DNA of 64,000 bases. Origin: Paenibacillus sp. FSL R5-0623 (GTDB lineage Bacteria > Bacillota > Bacilli > Paenibacillales > Paenibacillaceae). A program made the position numbers and the translations under genes. The DNA lies in assembly GCF_037974265.1 (NCBI RefSeq), contig NZ_CP150233.1:2232001-2296000 (forward strand). The letters run 5' to 3'. Under the pieces are notes generated by a model. The model searched no databases, was not told where the DNA came from, and saw only the letters and a list, made by a program, of their open reading frames with translations. Below are positions 8,559 through 17,655 of the stretch, one piece after another; the first letter of the stretch is position 1, and each line of letters begins with the position of its first letter.

Positions 8559-8588
8559 GCGAAAGCGCATCCAGAGGAGGAGAAACGT

Positions 8589-10370
8589 TTGGCACGCTGG
8601 CTCACATCTTCGTTACAAAGGAAGCTATCCGTCGTTGTGACGGCTTCAATGATTGTGCCTTTGCTGGCCTTGGGCCTGTTCGCCTTTCTGATCTCTTCCC
8701 GCATCACAGAGCAAAAAACAAAGCTGTCCGGCATGGATACGCTGAAACAGGTAGAAGCAAATCTTCGTTATATGCTGCAGGATGCCGAGAATCTCTCCAT
8801 TTTCCTGATTGGAGAACGGGACATCCAGCAGTATCTTAGCCACAATGAAGATCATGAGCTGGACCGGGTGGATATCCTGGGCAGGATGACCAATCTGGCG
8901 GCTTCCAAGAAATATATCGCCAACATCGCCATATATCCGGGACGTTTTGATGCTATATTGTCAACCGCTACCTGGTATGAATCCAATGAATCGAACCTTT
9001 CGTATCCCTCTGTTCCCAGCGGTGAAGCAGTCAAACAATGGACGGGAGTATACCCGGTTCAGAATTACGCGGGTATTCAAAATGTGATCACATTGGTTCG
9101 GCCGATTCGTAGTATCCATGATTATCGACCCATCGGCTGGTTAGCCATTAGTCTGGATGAGAAGGCCATATCCAAGGGATGGGCCGCTCTGGGATTAGGC
9201 AGAGGGCAAGGCAGACTGGAACTCATCGGCAGTTCTGGAGAGATTCTGTCTTCGATGGACAAATCCCGGCTTGGGCTTAAGCTGGAAGGTGTCGAACCAG
9301 GGATTACAACGTTGATTCAGGATGGCGGTAGCGGAACCACCACGTATGGCAGTGGTGACGATAAACGGACGCTGCTCTATTACCCGGAAGAACTGACGGG
9401 GTGGACGTTGGTTGGAACGGTTCCTTATGACCAGTACAAGTCGGAGAATCGGTACATTCTTATTCTAACTGGCTGCGCCGTTGCCATGTCTGCTGTGATC
9501 AGTGCTGGATTGGTCTGGTTTACGGTACGGCGTGTGACGAGGCCGCTTCGTGTACTTACCCGGCATCTGTCTCGAATTGACCCGGAACGCCCGCTTCCTT
9601 TGTTTCGATCAGAAAGTGATGACGAGATTGGCAGGCTTGGGGAGAGTTACAATCTGCTCGGTGCACATATTCAGTTATTGAAGGAAGAGGTTATTCGAGG
9701 TGAAGCTCGCAAAAAAGAAGCGGATCTTCGGGTGCTTCAGGCGCAGATTAACCCGCACTTTCTGTATAACACACTCTCTTCAATTCATTGGATTGCCTTG
9801 ATGTCTGAAGAGAAGCGGATCGCGGATATGGTTGAGGGCTTGAGTGACTTTCTACGCATCAGTTTAAACAATGGTCAGGATTATTGCCTTGTGGAACAGG
9901 AGATTGCTCATATTCGCCATTATGTGCGTGTGCAGTCGATTCGTTTCCCTGATCAATTTGTTTTGCATTATATCGTAGATCCAGCGCTTGAGAAGCGAAT
10001 GATGCTGAAGCTATTGCTGCAACCGCTTGTTGAGAACGCCATGATTCATGGCATTCAGCCGAAATCAGGCGTGGGCACCATTACCATAATGATTCGCAAG
10101 GACCCGGATAATGAAAAGATGAATGTGCTCGTGCTGGATGATGGTGTCGGCATGGAGCCGGACAGGCTGGAACAATTAAGGATAAGCATTAGGGAATGGA
10201 AGGGAAAACAGCCGGAAAAACAGCTGAACCAAGGCGGTTATGGGCTCTGCAATGTGAATGAGAGGCTGCTGCTCCATTATGGAGCGGATGCACAGCTTGA
10301 AGTAGACAGCAGGGTTGGGGGAGGTACCCGGATTTCGTTTTCCATTCCAATCTTGGAGGGTTCGCCATGA
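8589..10370 (+). CDS. YesM-type sensor histidine kinase (mannoside module)
   Basis: This 593-aa membrane sensor has TM1 (about 12-34), an extracellular sensing domain (about 35-285), TM2 (about 288-312), HAMP (TRPLRVLTRHLSRI...DEIGRL), a His_kinase domain with phospho-accepting His390 in QAQINPHFLYN, and a HATPase domain ending with GYGLCNVNERL. The start is TTG 8589, chosen because GAGGAGGAG lies 6 nt upstream and no ATG fits. It overlaps the response regulator by 4 nt (ATGA). The kinase presumably senses the extracellular sugar or loaded binding protein. Placement after the permeases differs from the two later modules. Confidence 0.9.
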   Translation: MARWLTSSLQRKLSVVVTASMIVPLLALGLFAFLISSRITEQKTKLSGMDTLKQVEANLRYMLQDAENLSIFLIGERDIQQYLSHNEDHELDRVDILGRMTNLAASKKYIANIAIYPGRFDAILSTATWYESNESNLSYPSVPSGEAVKQWTGVYPVQNYAGIQNVITLVRPIRSIHDYRPIGWLAISLDEKAISKGWAALGLGRGQGRLELIGSSGEILSSMDKSRLGLKLEGVEPGITTLIQDGGSGTTTYGSGDDKRTLLYYPEELTGWTLVGTVPYDQYKSENRYILILTGCAVAMSAVISAGLVWFTVRRVTRPLRVLTRHLSRIDPERPLPLFRSESDDEIGRLGESYNLLGAHIQLLKEEVIRGEARKKEADLRVLQAQINPHFLYNTLSSIHWIALMSEEKRIADMVEGLSDFLRISLNNGQDYCLVEQEIAHIRHYVRVQSIRFPDQFVLHYIVDPALEKRMMLKLLLQPLVENAMIHGIQPKSGVGTITIMIRKDPDNEKMNVLVLDDGVGMEPDRLEQLRISIREWKGKQPEKQLNQGGYGLCNVNERLLLHYGADAQLEVDSRVGGGTRISFSIPILEGSP

Positions 10371-11953
10371 GACTATTAATTGTTGATGATGAAGTGATTA
10401 TCCGTACAGGGCTTGCCAGCGTTATCGCTTGGCATGACCTCGGAATTGAACTTCTTCAACCTGCTGCCTCGGCAGAGGAGGCGTTAACACGCATGGCTGA
10501 GGAACGTCCACATATCCTGATGACGGATATTCGGATGACAGGCAGATCGGGACTGGAACTGGCAGAAGAGGGCTTGCAATTGCTACCTGAGCTGGAGGTC
10601 ATTATTTTGTCCGGATACGATGACTTTTCTTATGCGCAACAGGCGATTCGCCAAGGCGTCACAGATTATCTGCTCAAAACAAGCAAGCCGGAAGAGATCA
10701 TCAAGACCGTATTACAGGCCAAACAGCGAATCACGGAACATTGGGCAGAGAAGTCCAGAGAGGGCCAGCTTATGCGGGAGAATCGGGAGCGGTTATTTGC
10801 CGGGTGGATCATTGATGGTGATACCGCTTCGGGACATTTTCCTTCATTCTTGCGATCTGATGCTGGAAAAGAGGCAGGGGTTGGTGGCCTTGATGATGAA
10901 CAGATTCTCAGACAAGTCATTATTCTTCGAGCGGAGGGTTGGGATCGATCCTCGGATGCGCTATTACGATTTGCGGTGCAGAATACTCTGGAGGATATGT
11001 TACCTGGTGCCATTGCTCATGTAGAGAAACAGCAAATTATTTGTGTAGTTTCATGGCCGCCGGTGGAACATGAAACTACGTTCAGGCTGGAGAGTGCATT
11101 ACGTCGGGTGGAGCAATTATTGAAGTGCACCCTGCGCGCAGCCGTAGGTCTGCCTGTGCGTGGATATGCAGATCTGCACGAAAGCTACAGAACTGCTTCA
11201 GCTGCATTCCGATATCGGGGTTTGATGAATTACAAAGTATGGCATTATGAGCACGTTCAGGTTCGCCAAGGCGGTAAAACTGTACTTACGCACGAAGAGG
11301 AGACCAGACTTGGTACAATATTGCTGGATAATGATTCAGTCACGTTAACGACATGGACGCGGGAACTTGTGGCTAATCTTGTTACGGAACCGGAGGTCAC
11401 ACCAGAATCGTTCAGTGCTTGTTTGCACTCAGCCGTCATTGCAGGTCATCGCTGGCTAACTCGCACAATGCGAGCCACAGGGCGTGAAGAACCCGCAAGG
11501 CTCGAGCCCTGGTTGCCGGAACCGGATGCCGAAGCTGCGGATCTCGGGGATATGTTGTTCCATCATCTGTATGGTCTGATGCATGTCTATCATAGCCGAA
11601 TGGGTCAGGGACAGGCTGCCCATGTGCAGAAGGCTATCGGTTATATTGAATCTTCATTGGCGCAGGATATTAATCTGCAGCAGGTAGCTGGACATGTTCA
11701 TTTGCATCCGGGTCACCTCAGTGAACTGTTTAAAAAAGAAATGGGTGTGACCTTCGGAGATTTTGTCATCGATATGCGTATACGAAGAGCGATGGATATG
11801 CTCGCGGTGTCTCCAGCGAAGGTCAGTGAAGTCGCTGCCATCAGCGGCTACGAGGACGTGAAATATTTTAGCAGGCTGTTCAAAAAACATACGGGTAAAA
11901 CCCCGAGTGAATATCGCGAGGAGGCAATGTCGTTTAAGCCTTCGGGAAGTTAG
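10367..11953 (+). CDS. YesN-type response regulator with AraC DNA-binding domain (mannoside module)
   Basis: The 528-aa protein has an N-terminal receiver domain (Asp7/Asp8 pocket, phosphoacceptor Asp54 in LMTDIRMTG, switch Lys in DYLLKTSK), a long variable middle region, and two helix-turn-helix motifs of the AraC type (about 421-520, ending YFSRLFKKHTGKTPSEYR). It overlaps the kinase by 4 nt and should be its partner. By analogy with other YesMN systems it activates the promoter of its own sugar operon. Confidence is high in family, moderate in target. Confidence 0.9.
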   Translation: MRLLIVDDEVIIRTGLASVIAWHDLGIELLQPAASAEEALTRMAEERPHILMTDIRMTGRSGLELAEEGLQLLPELEVIILSGYDDFSYAQQAIRQGVTDYLLKTSKPEEIIKTVLQAKQRITEHWAEKSREGQLMRENRERLFAGWIIDGDTASGHFPSFLRSDAGKEAGVGGLDDEQILRQVIILRAEGWDRSSDALLRFAVQNTLEDMLPGAIAHVEKQQIICVVSWPPVEHETTFRLESALRRVEQLLKCTLRAAVGLPVRGYADLHESYRTASAAFRYRGLMNYKVWHYEHVQVRQGGKTVLTHEEETRLGTILLDNDSVTLTTWTRELVANLVTEPEVTPESFSACLHSAVIAGHRWLTRTMRATGREEPARLEPWLPEPDAEAADLGDMLFHHLYGLMHVYHSRMGQGQAAHVQKAIGYIESSLAQDINLQQVAGHVHLHPGHLSELFKKEMGVTFGDFVIDMRIRRAMDMLAVSPAKVSEVAAISGYEDVKYFSRLFKKHTGKTPSEYREEAMSFKPSGS

Positions 11954-11978
11954 AAATGAGGAGATTGGGAAACATGTC

Positions 11979-12008
11979 TTGCATTTCTGCAAACGTTTTC
12001 GATATGGT
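11979..12008 (+). promoter_or_regulatory. Candidate internal promoter with embedded cre before beta-mannosidase
   Basis: TTGCAT (11979-11984) and TATGGT (12003-12008) are spaced 18 nt. A cre-like TGCAAACGTTTTCG (11988-12001, 12 of 14 consensus positions) fills the spacer. This would give the mannosidase gene its own glucose-repressed promoter. No experiment supports it here. Confidence 0.4.
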
Positions 12009-12043
12009 ATTACTCAGAGATATTGGAGAGTGAGGGCATACTG

Positions 12044-14620
12044 ATGAAGACCCATAGTTCAAGTCAGGATTTATCGGGACAATGGAAGATACAGCATTTT
12101 GAAGTTGGAGAGAAGCGGGCAATGGATGTGGCAGCAGCTACACTGGATGACCGTTTCTGGATTGGGGCTGAAGTGCCTGGCGATGTACACGCTGCACTGG
12201 TTGAACGCAGTATCATTGATCCGCCCTATTACGGACATAATGATGCCAAAAGTCGCTGGATTGAGCAAAAGGAATGGTGGTACCGCACAACCTTCAATCT
12301 GGTGAAAGATGCAGAGACCGAGGAGCACTTTGAATTGGTGTTCGAAGGATTGGATACGTTTGCAACGGTATATGTCAATGGCCATGAAGTTGGGAAAACG
12401 GCCAATATGCTTATGTCACATACGTTTAATGTAACGTCTCTGGTACGCAGCGGCTGGAATGCGATTGCTGTCAAGTTTGATCCGCTTCACCTGCATCACC
12501 GGGACAAAGAAACCTTCGACTGGTCCTCGTATACGAAGGAACGACCATGGTTGCGCAAAGCAGCGATGAACTTTGGCTGGGACTGGGGTCCACGTATGGT
12601 TACGGTGGGGATCTGGGGTGCTGTACGGCTGGAAAAACGAACAATCGCCAAGCTGGAAAGTGTGTATGCTCGTACGGAATCAGTCAGTTCAGAGCTTGCT
12701 GTATTACGCGTCACGGCGGATGTGAAGTCGGTCTTGTCTTACCGTAGCAGACAGAAACGTGAGCAGGCTGTGGTTGCGACCTGTAATATTCGTCTGTTGG
12801 ATCGGAGCGGACACGAAGTGGCATGTGCCACTGAACTACCTCTAGAAGGTGGTAAGGCAGATACCACATTAAACGTTACGTCACCTCAGTTATGGTGGAC
12901 TCATGATCTGGGTGAGCCGTATCTGTATACCCTGGAGGTTACATTATACGCAGATGGCATTGAGGTGGATCGTTATAACGAGCCTTATGGGTTACGAACG
13001 ATAGAGCTGGCTCTTCACAATGAACAGGGTGAAGATGCATTTACTTTTATTCTGAACGGAGTCAAAGTATATGCCAAGGGTGCCAACTGGATTCCGGCTG
13101 ATCATCTGATTGGAGCCATCCCAACCTCCCGATATCGTGAGCTTGTGGAGCTGTCGGTGGAAGGTCATATGAACATGCTGCGTGTCTGGGCTGGTGGTAT
13201 ATATGAGAAGGATGTCTTCTACGATGAGTGTGATCGGCAAGGGGTGCTGGTGTGGCAGGATTTTGCATTCGCGAACGCATTGTTCCCGGATTTCAATCGT
13301 GATTTCATGGATAATGTACGGCAAGAGGTAGAAAACAATGTCTTGCGCCTGCGTAACCGTGCCTCGCTTGCCATCTGGTGTGGGAATAACGAGATTGACT
13401 GGCTCTATGATATGAAGTCGGCGAGTGGAGATATTACCAGTCCGTTCTACGGCGAACAGATATATCATGAGCTAATCCCTGAAGTGCTGGAGCGCTTGGA
13501 TTTGTCTCGTCCGTACTGGCCTTCTTCGCCGTTCGGGGACAGCAACGGTCAGGATGCGAATGACCCGGATGTGGGGGATCGTCACAACTGGCAGGTATGG
13601 CATGGTTCGGTCTATCCAAGGAAGCATGGAGAGCCGCCGTTGCTGGACTACAGTATTGAAGGTGTAACGTTCAAAAATTACAAAAACGATCATGCGTTGT
13701 TCAGCAGTGAATTTGGCATGCATGCCTCGGCCAATCGTTACACGCTGGAGAAAAATATGCCTGCAGGGCAGTTTTACTGGGGTAGTCCGGAGATGGCCTA
13801 TCGTAACAAGGATACCAATCACCAGAAAGGCATTTTGCTAATGGAGGGTTATACAGGGATTCCGCAAAATATAGAGGAATACATGAACTATTCCATGCTG
13901 ACTCAAGCAGAAGGATTGCGCTATGGAATTGAACATTTCCGACGTATTAATCACCGTAACAGCGGTGCGCTTGTGTGGCAATTGAATGACAGTTGGCCAG
14001 GGACAAGTTGGTCCATGATTGATTATGAACTGCTGCCGAAGGCATCCTTTTATTACGGGAAAATATTCTTTCATCCTGTCCTGTTGTCACTGGAGCATGA
14101 GCCGGGGGAGCCGCTTGCGTTGTGGGTTGTGAACGATACACGTGACGTCTTGAAGGGGGAGCTTCGACTCAATGTCTATGCATTGAATGGAGAGAAGATC
14201 TACTCCAGCTCACATGCTGTTGAGGTAACATCCCAATCCTCACGGTGTATTGCTGAATTAACTGAAGTAGAGGTGTTACAGGGCAGACGTGCGGAGGAAG
14301 TAATGGTTGAGTTGGTATCTGAAGGGTTTGCGGCACCGAGCAATCGATACTTCTTGCGTGATCCCAAGGATGTGACGTTGCCAGAGTCGCAATTGAGCGT
14401 ACATGTGAACGAAGAGGAGCAGTCTGTAACGGTTACGGCCAGTGGAGCGATTGCACGATTGGTGAAGCTGGAGCTTCCCCTTGGGCGTGTCCGATTCAGT
14501 GACAATTATTTTGATCTGCTCCCTGGTGAGAGTCGAACAGTAAGGCTTGGTCATCCAGAGCAGTCGTCTCTGCCTCTGAAGGAACTTCGAGTGAGTGCCA
14601 TGAACGGCAGAGAAGGATAA
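12044..14620 (+). CDS. Beta-mannosidase, GH2 family
   Basis: This 858-aa enzyme releases mannose from the non-reducing end of beta-mannosides. The N-terminal sugar-binding domain opens with SGQWKIQHFEVGE, an immunoglobulin-like domain follows, and then the (beta/alpha)8 barrel. The acid/base is Glu450 in AIWCGNNEIDWLY and the nucleophile Glu556 in LFSSEFGMHAS. GNNE followed by W, and the order of domains, fit beta-mannosidase rather than beta-galactosidase. No signal peptide is present, so it works in the cytoplasm on imported manno-oligosaccharides. ATG 12044 is preferred over the in-frame TTG 12023 because GAGGG lies 8 nt before it. It is the last gene of the module and is followed by a terminator. 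Confidence 0.9.
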   Translation: MKTHSSSQDLSGQWKIQHFEVGEKRAMDVAAATLDDRFWIGAEVPGDVHAALVERSIIDPPYYGHNDAKSRWIEQKEWWYRTTFNLVKDAETEEHFELVFEGLDTFATVYVNGHEVGKTANMLMSHTFNVTSLVRSGWNAIAVKFDPLHLHHRDKETFDWSSYTKERPWLRKAAMNFGWDWGPRMVTVGIWGAVRLEKRTIAKLESVYARTESVSSELAVLRVTADVKSVLSYRSRQKREQAVVATCNIRLLDRSGHEVACATELPLEGGKADTTLNVTSPQLWWTHDLGEPYLYTLEVTLYADGIEVDRYNEPYGLRTIELALHNEQGEDAFTFILNGVKVYAKGANWIPADHLIGAIPTSRYRELVELSVEGHMNMLRVWAGGIYEKDVFYDECDRQGVLVWQDFAFANALFPDFNRDFMDNVRQEVENNVLRLRNRASLAIWCGNNEIDWLYDMKSASGDITSPFYGEQIYHELIPEVLERLDLSRPYWPSSPFGDSNGQDANDPDVGDRHNWQVWHGSVYPRKHGEPPLLDYSIEGVTFKNYKNDHALFSSEFGMHASANRYTLEKNMPAGQFYWGSPEMAYRNKDTNHQKGILLMEGYTGIPQNIEEYMNYSMLTQAEGLRYGIEHFRRINHRNSGALVWQLNDSWPGTSWSMIDYELLPKASFYYGKIFFHPVLLSLEHEPGEPLALWVVNDTRDVLKGELRLNVYALNGEKIYSSSHAVEVTSQSSRCIAELTEVEVLQGRRAEEVMVELVSEGFAAPSNRYFLRDPKDVTLPESQLSVHVNEEEQSVTVTASGAIARLVKLELPLGRVRFSDNYFDLLPGESRTVRLGHPEQSSLPLKELRVSAMNGREG

Positions 14621-14657
14621 AATAATAAGAATAGACTTCGAATCTTATTCGAGGTTC

Positions 14658-14693
14658 AAGGTGGTGATCCTGAACAGGGATGCCACCTTTTTT
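14658..14693 (+). terminator. Intrinsic terminator of the mannoside module
   Basis: An AAGGTGG/CCACCTT stem (14658-14664 with 14683-14689) has further inner pairing and is followed by TTTT. A smaller ATAAGA/TCTTAT hairpin precedes it at about 14624-14648. Confidence 0.8.
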
Positions 14694-14807
14694 ACTTTTG
14701 CAGCAGGTGAGATCATGTCGTCGTGTCAAGGTAGTTTTGTCCTTAGTCCACAAGTGGTACTTCCCATCGGGTTCACATCTTGGATCATTAAGGGTAGAAT
14801 GATAGAA

Positions 14808-14821
14808 AGAAATCGTTTTCA
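14808..14821 (+). promoter_or_regulatory. cre-like site before the small membrane protein gene
   Basis: AGAAATCGTTTTCA matches the cre consensus at 13 of 14 positions, missing only the first T. It lies immediately before the ribosome site of the next gene, where CcpA could act as a roadblock; it may be chance. Confidence 0.3.
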
Positions 14822-14836
14822 AAAGGAGGTGGATTC

Positions 14837-15064
14837 ATGTCATTTGTCTTTTATCCCGAAATGGTCATATTCATTCTGATGTTGATCCTGCTGATTATTG
14901 GTATTGTATATATCGTTCGTAAAAGCAAACAAGTATTGCGCCGCTTAAGCAATCTGGAGAAAGCAGTATATGAAAAAGATAACATCTCATCCTATCCGAA
15001 GGACGTCGATACTGTACAAGAAGCACCCAGAGAAGACACGTTTGCTCCACGCAAACGAAAATGA
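14837..15064 (+). CDS. Small single-pass membrane protein of unknown function
   Basis: The 75-aa product has one hydrophobic segment (about residues 8-27, MVIFILMLILLIIGIVYIV), then a basic stretch (RKSKQVLRRLSNLEKAVYEK), probably a short coiled helix, and a polar tail. An unusually strong AAAGGAGGTG ribosome site supports translation. I do not recognise the family. It is flanked by terminators on both sides, so it is monocistronic. Confidence 0.7.
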   Translation: MSFVFYPEMVIFILMLILLIIGIVYIVRKSKQVLRRLSNLEKAVYEKDNISSYPKDVDTVQEAPREDTFAPRKRK

Positions 15065-15100
15065 AGATACGGAATTACATAAAAAAGATAAACCAACAAG

Positions 15101-15145
15101 CCAAACAGCCGATTCTTCTCTATGAGGGAGTGATCGGCTGTTTGG
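15101..15145. terminator. Convergent-gene hairpin after the small membrane protein gene
   Basis: A perfect 13-bp stem (15101-15113 with 15133-15145, 19-nt loop) sits between convergent genes. T-runs are poor on the plus strand, but the location fits termination of both genes. Confidence 0.65.
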
Positions 15146-15177
15146 GCATATAGGCATTTAATCCGTATTAACTGGGA

Positions 15178-16293
15178 TTAGAGAAAGGATTCATAACGCT
15201 GTTGGAAAGAGGATTCCATCTCCACTTGCCGAGCAAGCTGCTGCTGTACCTTTGCACCGCGAATCGTCTGAAGTTCCTGAAGTTGTGCAGTGGAACGGAA
15301 TTGATCTGCAGCCATTTGGACAAGTAATTCGGAGAGCACATCCGCATCTTCGAGCGCAGCATTAAGTCCAAACGCACCGGTTGGTGTCATGGTATGAGCG
15401 GCATCACCAATGAGTACAACATTGTCCTGTGCCCACGACTTGCAATAGCTGCTTTCAACAGATAACAGAACAAAATCACTCCAGCTCTGGATGTTGGCTG
15501 CTACTGAATCAGACAGGCAAGGAAAAGCAGATACAAGTTTATCTACAAAAGGAGCAATCGGCTGCTCTCGCAGCTTGGAGTAAGCCCCCTCGGGAATGTT
15601 CCATCCAATCTGAACATAACCGCCGAACTGTGAGAACAGGGCGAGCTGTTGACCATCCATGCTGGCCATTCGAACAGCGGGTTCCCAGCCTACGGGTGCC
15701 GGAATGCGCGCCCAGAGCAGATCATACCCGTGCTTGCGAATCTCCGGGGTCATATCGGAATGTTTGCGTACAGCAGAGTATCTGCCATCAGCACCCACAA
15801 TAACAGATGCCTCAATGGAGGCAGGAACGCCGTTCTTCCGAATGTTAATACCCACGACCTGGCCGTTCTTGTCTCGTAACAAACCGGTCATAATCGTATT
15901 GAACAGTACTTGTTCATATGAACTGTGCTGCTGAGCATGCGACACGATGGCTTCCAGGAGATGATCTTGGGGTACATGAATACCAACATGAGATTCTCCA
16001 TTGCCCGGTGATACCGTATGAATAATCTGCCCATTTTCCCAATACTGAATCTGTTCCAAGAGCAGTGCTCCGCGTTCCTGGATGAGGGAATAGAGGCTGT
16101 GTTTATTTAAAATGGCTTCGCCGTCCACATTGAGCAACTCCCCGCGAAATGACTTGTGCAGATGGGGCTGCCGTTCAATGAGCATCGTGGAGATTCCTTT
16201 TTGATTCAGTAAATAAGAAAGCAAAGCACCGCCAGGTCCAGCGCCGACGATGCAAACATCTGTTTTGAGTTGAGATTGTATATTCTGATTCAT
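15178..16293 (-). CDS. FAD-dependent monooxygenase (PHBH/UbiH-like)
   Basis: This 371-aa flavoprotein has the N-terminal dinucleotide-binding GAGPGG (17-22), an ERQ motif at the end of beta2, and the second FAD motif LIGDAAHTMTPTGAFGLNAALEDADVL. Members hydroxylate aromatic compounds or antibiotics with NAD(P)H and oxygen; the substrate is unknown. ATG 16293 is preferred over 16299 because AAGGGA then sits 9 nt upstream. It is divergent from a MarR regulator, the usual arrangement for a repressor and a detoxification enzyme it controls. Its closest functional analogues would include tetracycline- or rifamycin-modifying oxygenases, but nothing here proves that. Confidence 0.8.
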   Translation of the reverse strand: MNQNIQSQLKTDVCIVGAGPGGALLSYLLNQKGISTMLIERQPHLHKSFRGELLNVDGEAILNKHSLYSLIQERGALLLEQIQYWENGQIIHTVSPGNGESHVGIHVPQDHLLEAIVSHAQQHSSYEQVLFNTIMTGLLRDKNGQVVGINIRKNGVPASIEASVIVGADGRYSAVRKHSDMTPEIRKHGYDLLWARIPAPVGWEPAVRMASMDGQQLALFSQFGGYVQIGWNIPEGAYSKLREQPIAPFVDKLVSAFPCLSDSVAANIQSWSDFVLLSVESSYCKSWAQDNVVLIGDAAHTMTPTGAFGLNAALEDADVLSELLVQMAADQFRSTAQLQELQTIRGAKVQQQLARQVEMESSFQQRYESFL

Positions 16294-16364
16294 GTGCATA
16301 AGTCCCTTGCAGTATAATGGTGATGCTTTATTTACTTTATAACAACAGATTTATTAAAATCATT

Positions 16365-16382
16365 AAGTAACTAAAAGTAACT
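16365..16382. promoter_or_regulatory. Tandem AAGTAACT repeats in the monooxygenase/marR intergenic region
   Basis: AAGTAACT occurs at 16365-16372 and again at 16375-16382, 10 bp apart (one helical turn), between the divergent promoters. This is a candidate operator, for example for the MarR protein, although MarR sites are more often palindromic. Confidence 0.35.
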
Positions 16383-16561
16383 TTAGATATAGGTTATTAT
16401 AAACAAACCCGTTGCCATAATGCAATAGATGAAACCCAAAATAAAACAAGAGTCATGCAGTCAACGATAGGGTGTCGGATACAAGCGGATTTTTCACAAA
16501 CATCATAGTGTAAATATGTTACAATATAAGGTAGGTTATGATGAAAGGCGGAGGAACGTTT

Positions 16562-17044
16562 ATGAGCCCGGATACGGAGCGAAACTCTCAATTGGCAAAT
16601 GTAGATCAATTGTTGGAGGCCTTCTTCAGATATAAAAACAAAGTATTGGATCAGCAGCAGAAGACCGAAACCAACTGTAAACTGAATCCGACAAAAAGTC
16701 ATATATTGGGCATGATTTTACGTGAAAAACGCTGCATGGCGGTTGATGTGGCCAGACAACTCAGTTTGTCTTCCGGCGCAACCACCATTGTACTGAATCA
16801 ACTGGAGACGGAAGGGTTGATCCAGCGGGTGCGCAGTGAAGAAGATCGGAGAATTGTGTGGCTGTCCTTAACGGATGAAGGCGTGCAGCTTGCCAAGACA
16901 CTTAATGCGAATCGCGGCCGAATGACGTGGGAATTGTTGCAAGCACTTTCCGAAGAGGAGCAACAGCAGATGTTTGGCATGCTGAAGAAAATTGAACTGA
17001 AACTGCTGGAGAACATGAAGTCGTTTGAGCAGATCCACCGGTAG
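16562..17044 (+). CDS. MarR family transcriptional regulator
   Basis: This 160-aa winged-helix regulator shows the MarR core: recognition helix SSGATTIVLNQLETEGLIQR, then the wing RSEEDRRIVWLSLTDEG with the conserved D-x-R. ATG 16562 follows GGAGG at 7 nt; the upstream in-frame ATG has no ribosome site. It is divergent from the FAD monooxygenase and probably represses that gene and itself, with release by a phenolic or drug-like ligand. The ligand is unknown. A long hairpin terminator follows. Confidence 0.87.
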   Translation: MSPDTERNSQLANVDQLLEAFFRYKNKVLDQQQKTETNCKLNPTKSHILGMILREKRCMAVDVARQLSLSSGATTIVLNQLETEGLIQRVRSEEDRRIVWLSLTDEGVQLAKTLNANRGRMTWELLQALSEEEQQQMFGMLKKIELKLLENMKSFEQIHR

Positions 17045-17067
17045 TCCATATATGACTTGATCCTTGA

Positions 17068-17133
17068 AGACGTCAGTCCTCATGAGTTCGTCCCTAATTG
17101 CGGGGGGATGAACCCTTGAAGACTGGCGTTTTT
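17068..17133. terminator. Long bidirectional hairpin terminator after marR
   Basis: A stem of about 25 bp with wobbles and a few mismatches (17070-17094 with 17104-17129) ends in TTTTT. It lies between convergent genes. Confidence 0.8.
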
Positions 17134-17141
17134 GAGTTGGT

Positions 17142-17441
17142 TTACAAATGAAAGCGAACCACATGATCCGTAAAGCCTTCCTGGATCAAAACTTCTTTTT
17201 GTTTGCTGCCCATCAGGTCAAAGTGGGGAAATGGCTGCCGCCGATGAATGTATCGCGGGTTCAGCGCATGATCATTGCACCAACGCTCGAGACGTTCCAG
17301 ATCTGCACAGCCAACTTTGGTGACACTGGTGATACCAGGGAATCGGTTGTCAATCCAGAAATGAGTGAGGTACGCAATCTCACCACGAGCCACTTGTTCC
17401 TTCCACGCAGCAAGCTCCTGTCGTTTAATTCCAAATGCCAT
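17142..17441 (-). CDS. Conserved hypothetical protein, YneQ-like
   Basis: The product is a 99-aa soluble protein opening MAFGIKRQELAAWKEQVARG, with a central HFWIDNRFPG and a PHFDLMGSKQKEVLIQEG ending. From memory this resembles the small Bacillus protein YneQ, whose function is not known. There is no membrane segment or signal. The ATG at 17441 has AAGGAA upstream on the minus strand. It stands alone between a shared terminator and the antiporter promoter region. Confidence 0.72.
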   Translation of the reverse strand: MAFGIKRQELAAWKEQVARGEIAYLTHFWIDNRFPGITSVTKVGCADLERLERWCNDHALNPRYIHRRQPFPHFDLMGSKQKEVLIQEGFTDHVVRFHL

Positions 17442-17585
17442 AGATGCAAGTTCCTTTCCAAACGGGTATTGTCCTGAGCATATTGTAACATCTTATATAC
17501 AGAATCCATCAGAAATCTTTCATTCAGAGTGGTCTGAGGGCAGTTGAATGGGAATATGAATATGACAACATTTCTATAACAAAGG

Positions 17586-17613
17586 TTGGATTATGTTAAA
17601 ATAAACCTATACA
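17586..17613 (+). promoter_or_regulatory. Candidate promoter of the antiporter gene
   Basis: TTGGAT (17586-17591) and TATACA (17608-17613) are separated by 16 nt, 42 nt before the antiporter ATG. A near-repeat AACAAAGGTT occurs at 17578-17587 and about 17611-17621, flanking the -35 and -10. Confidence 0.45.
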
Positions 17614-17655
17614 ACAAAGGTTTCACCACTTCTATAGCGGAAAGGGATTGTCATC

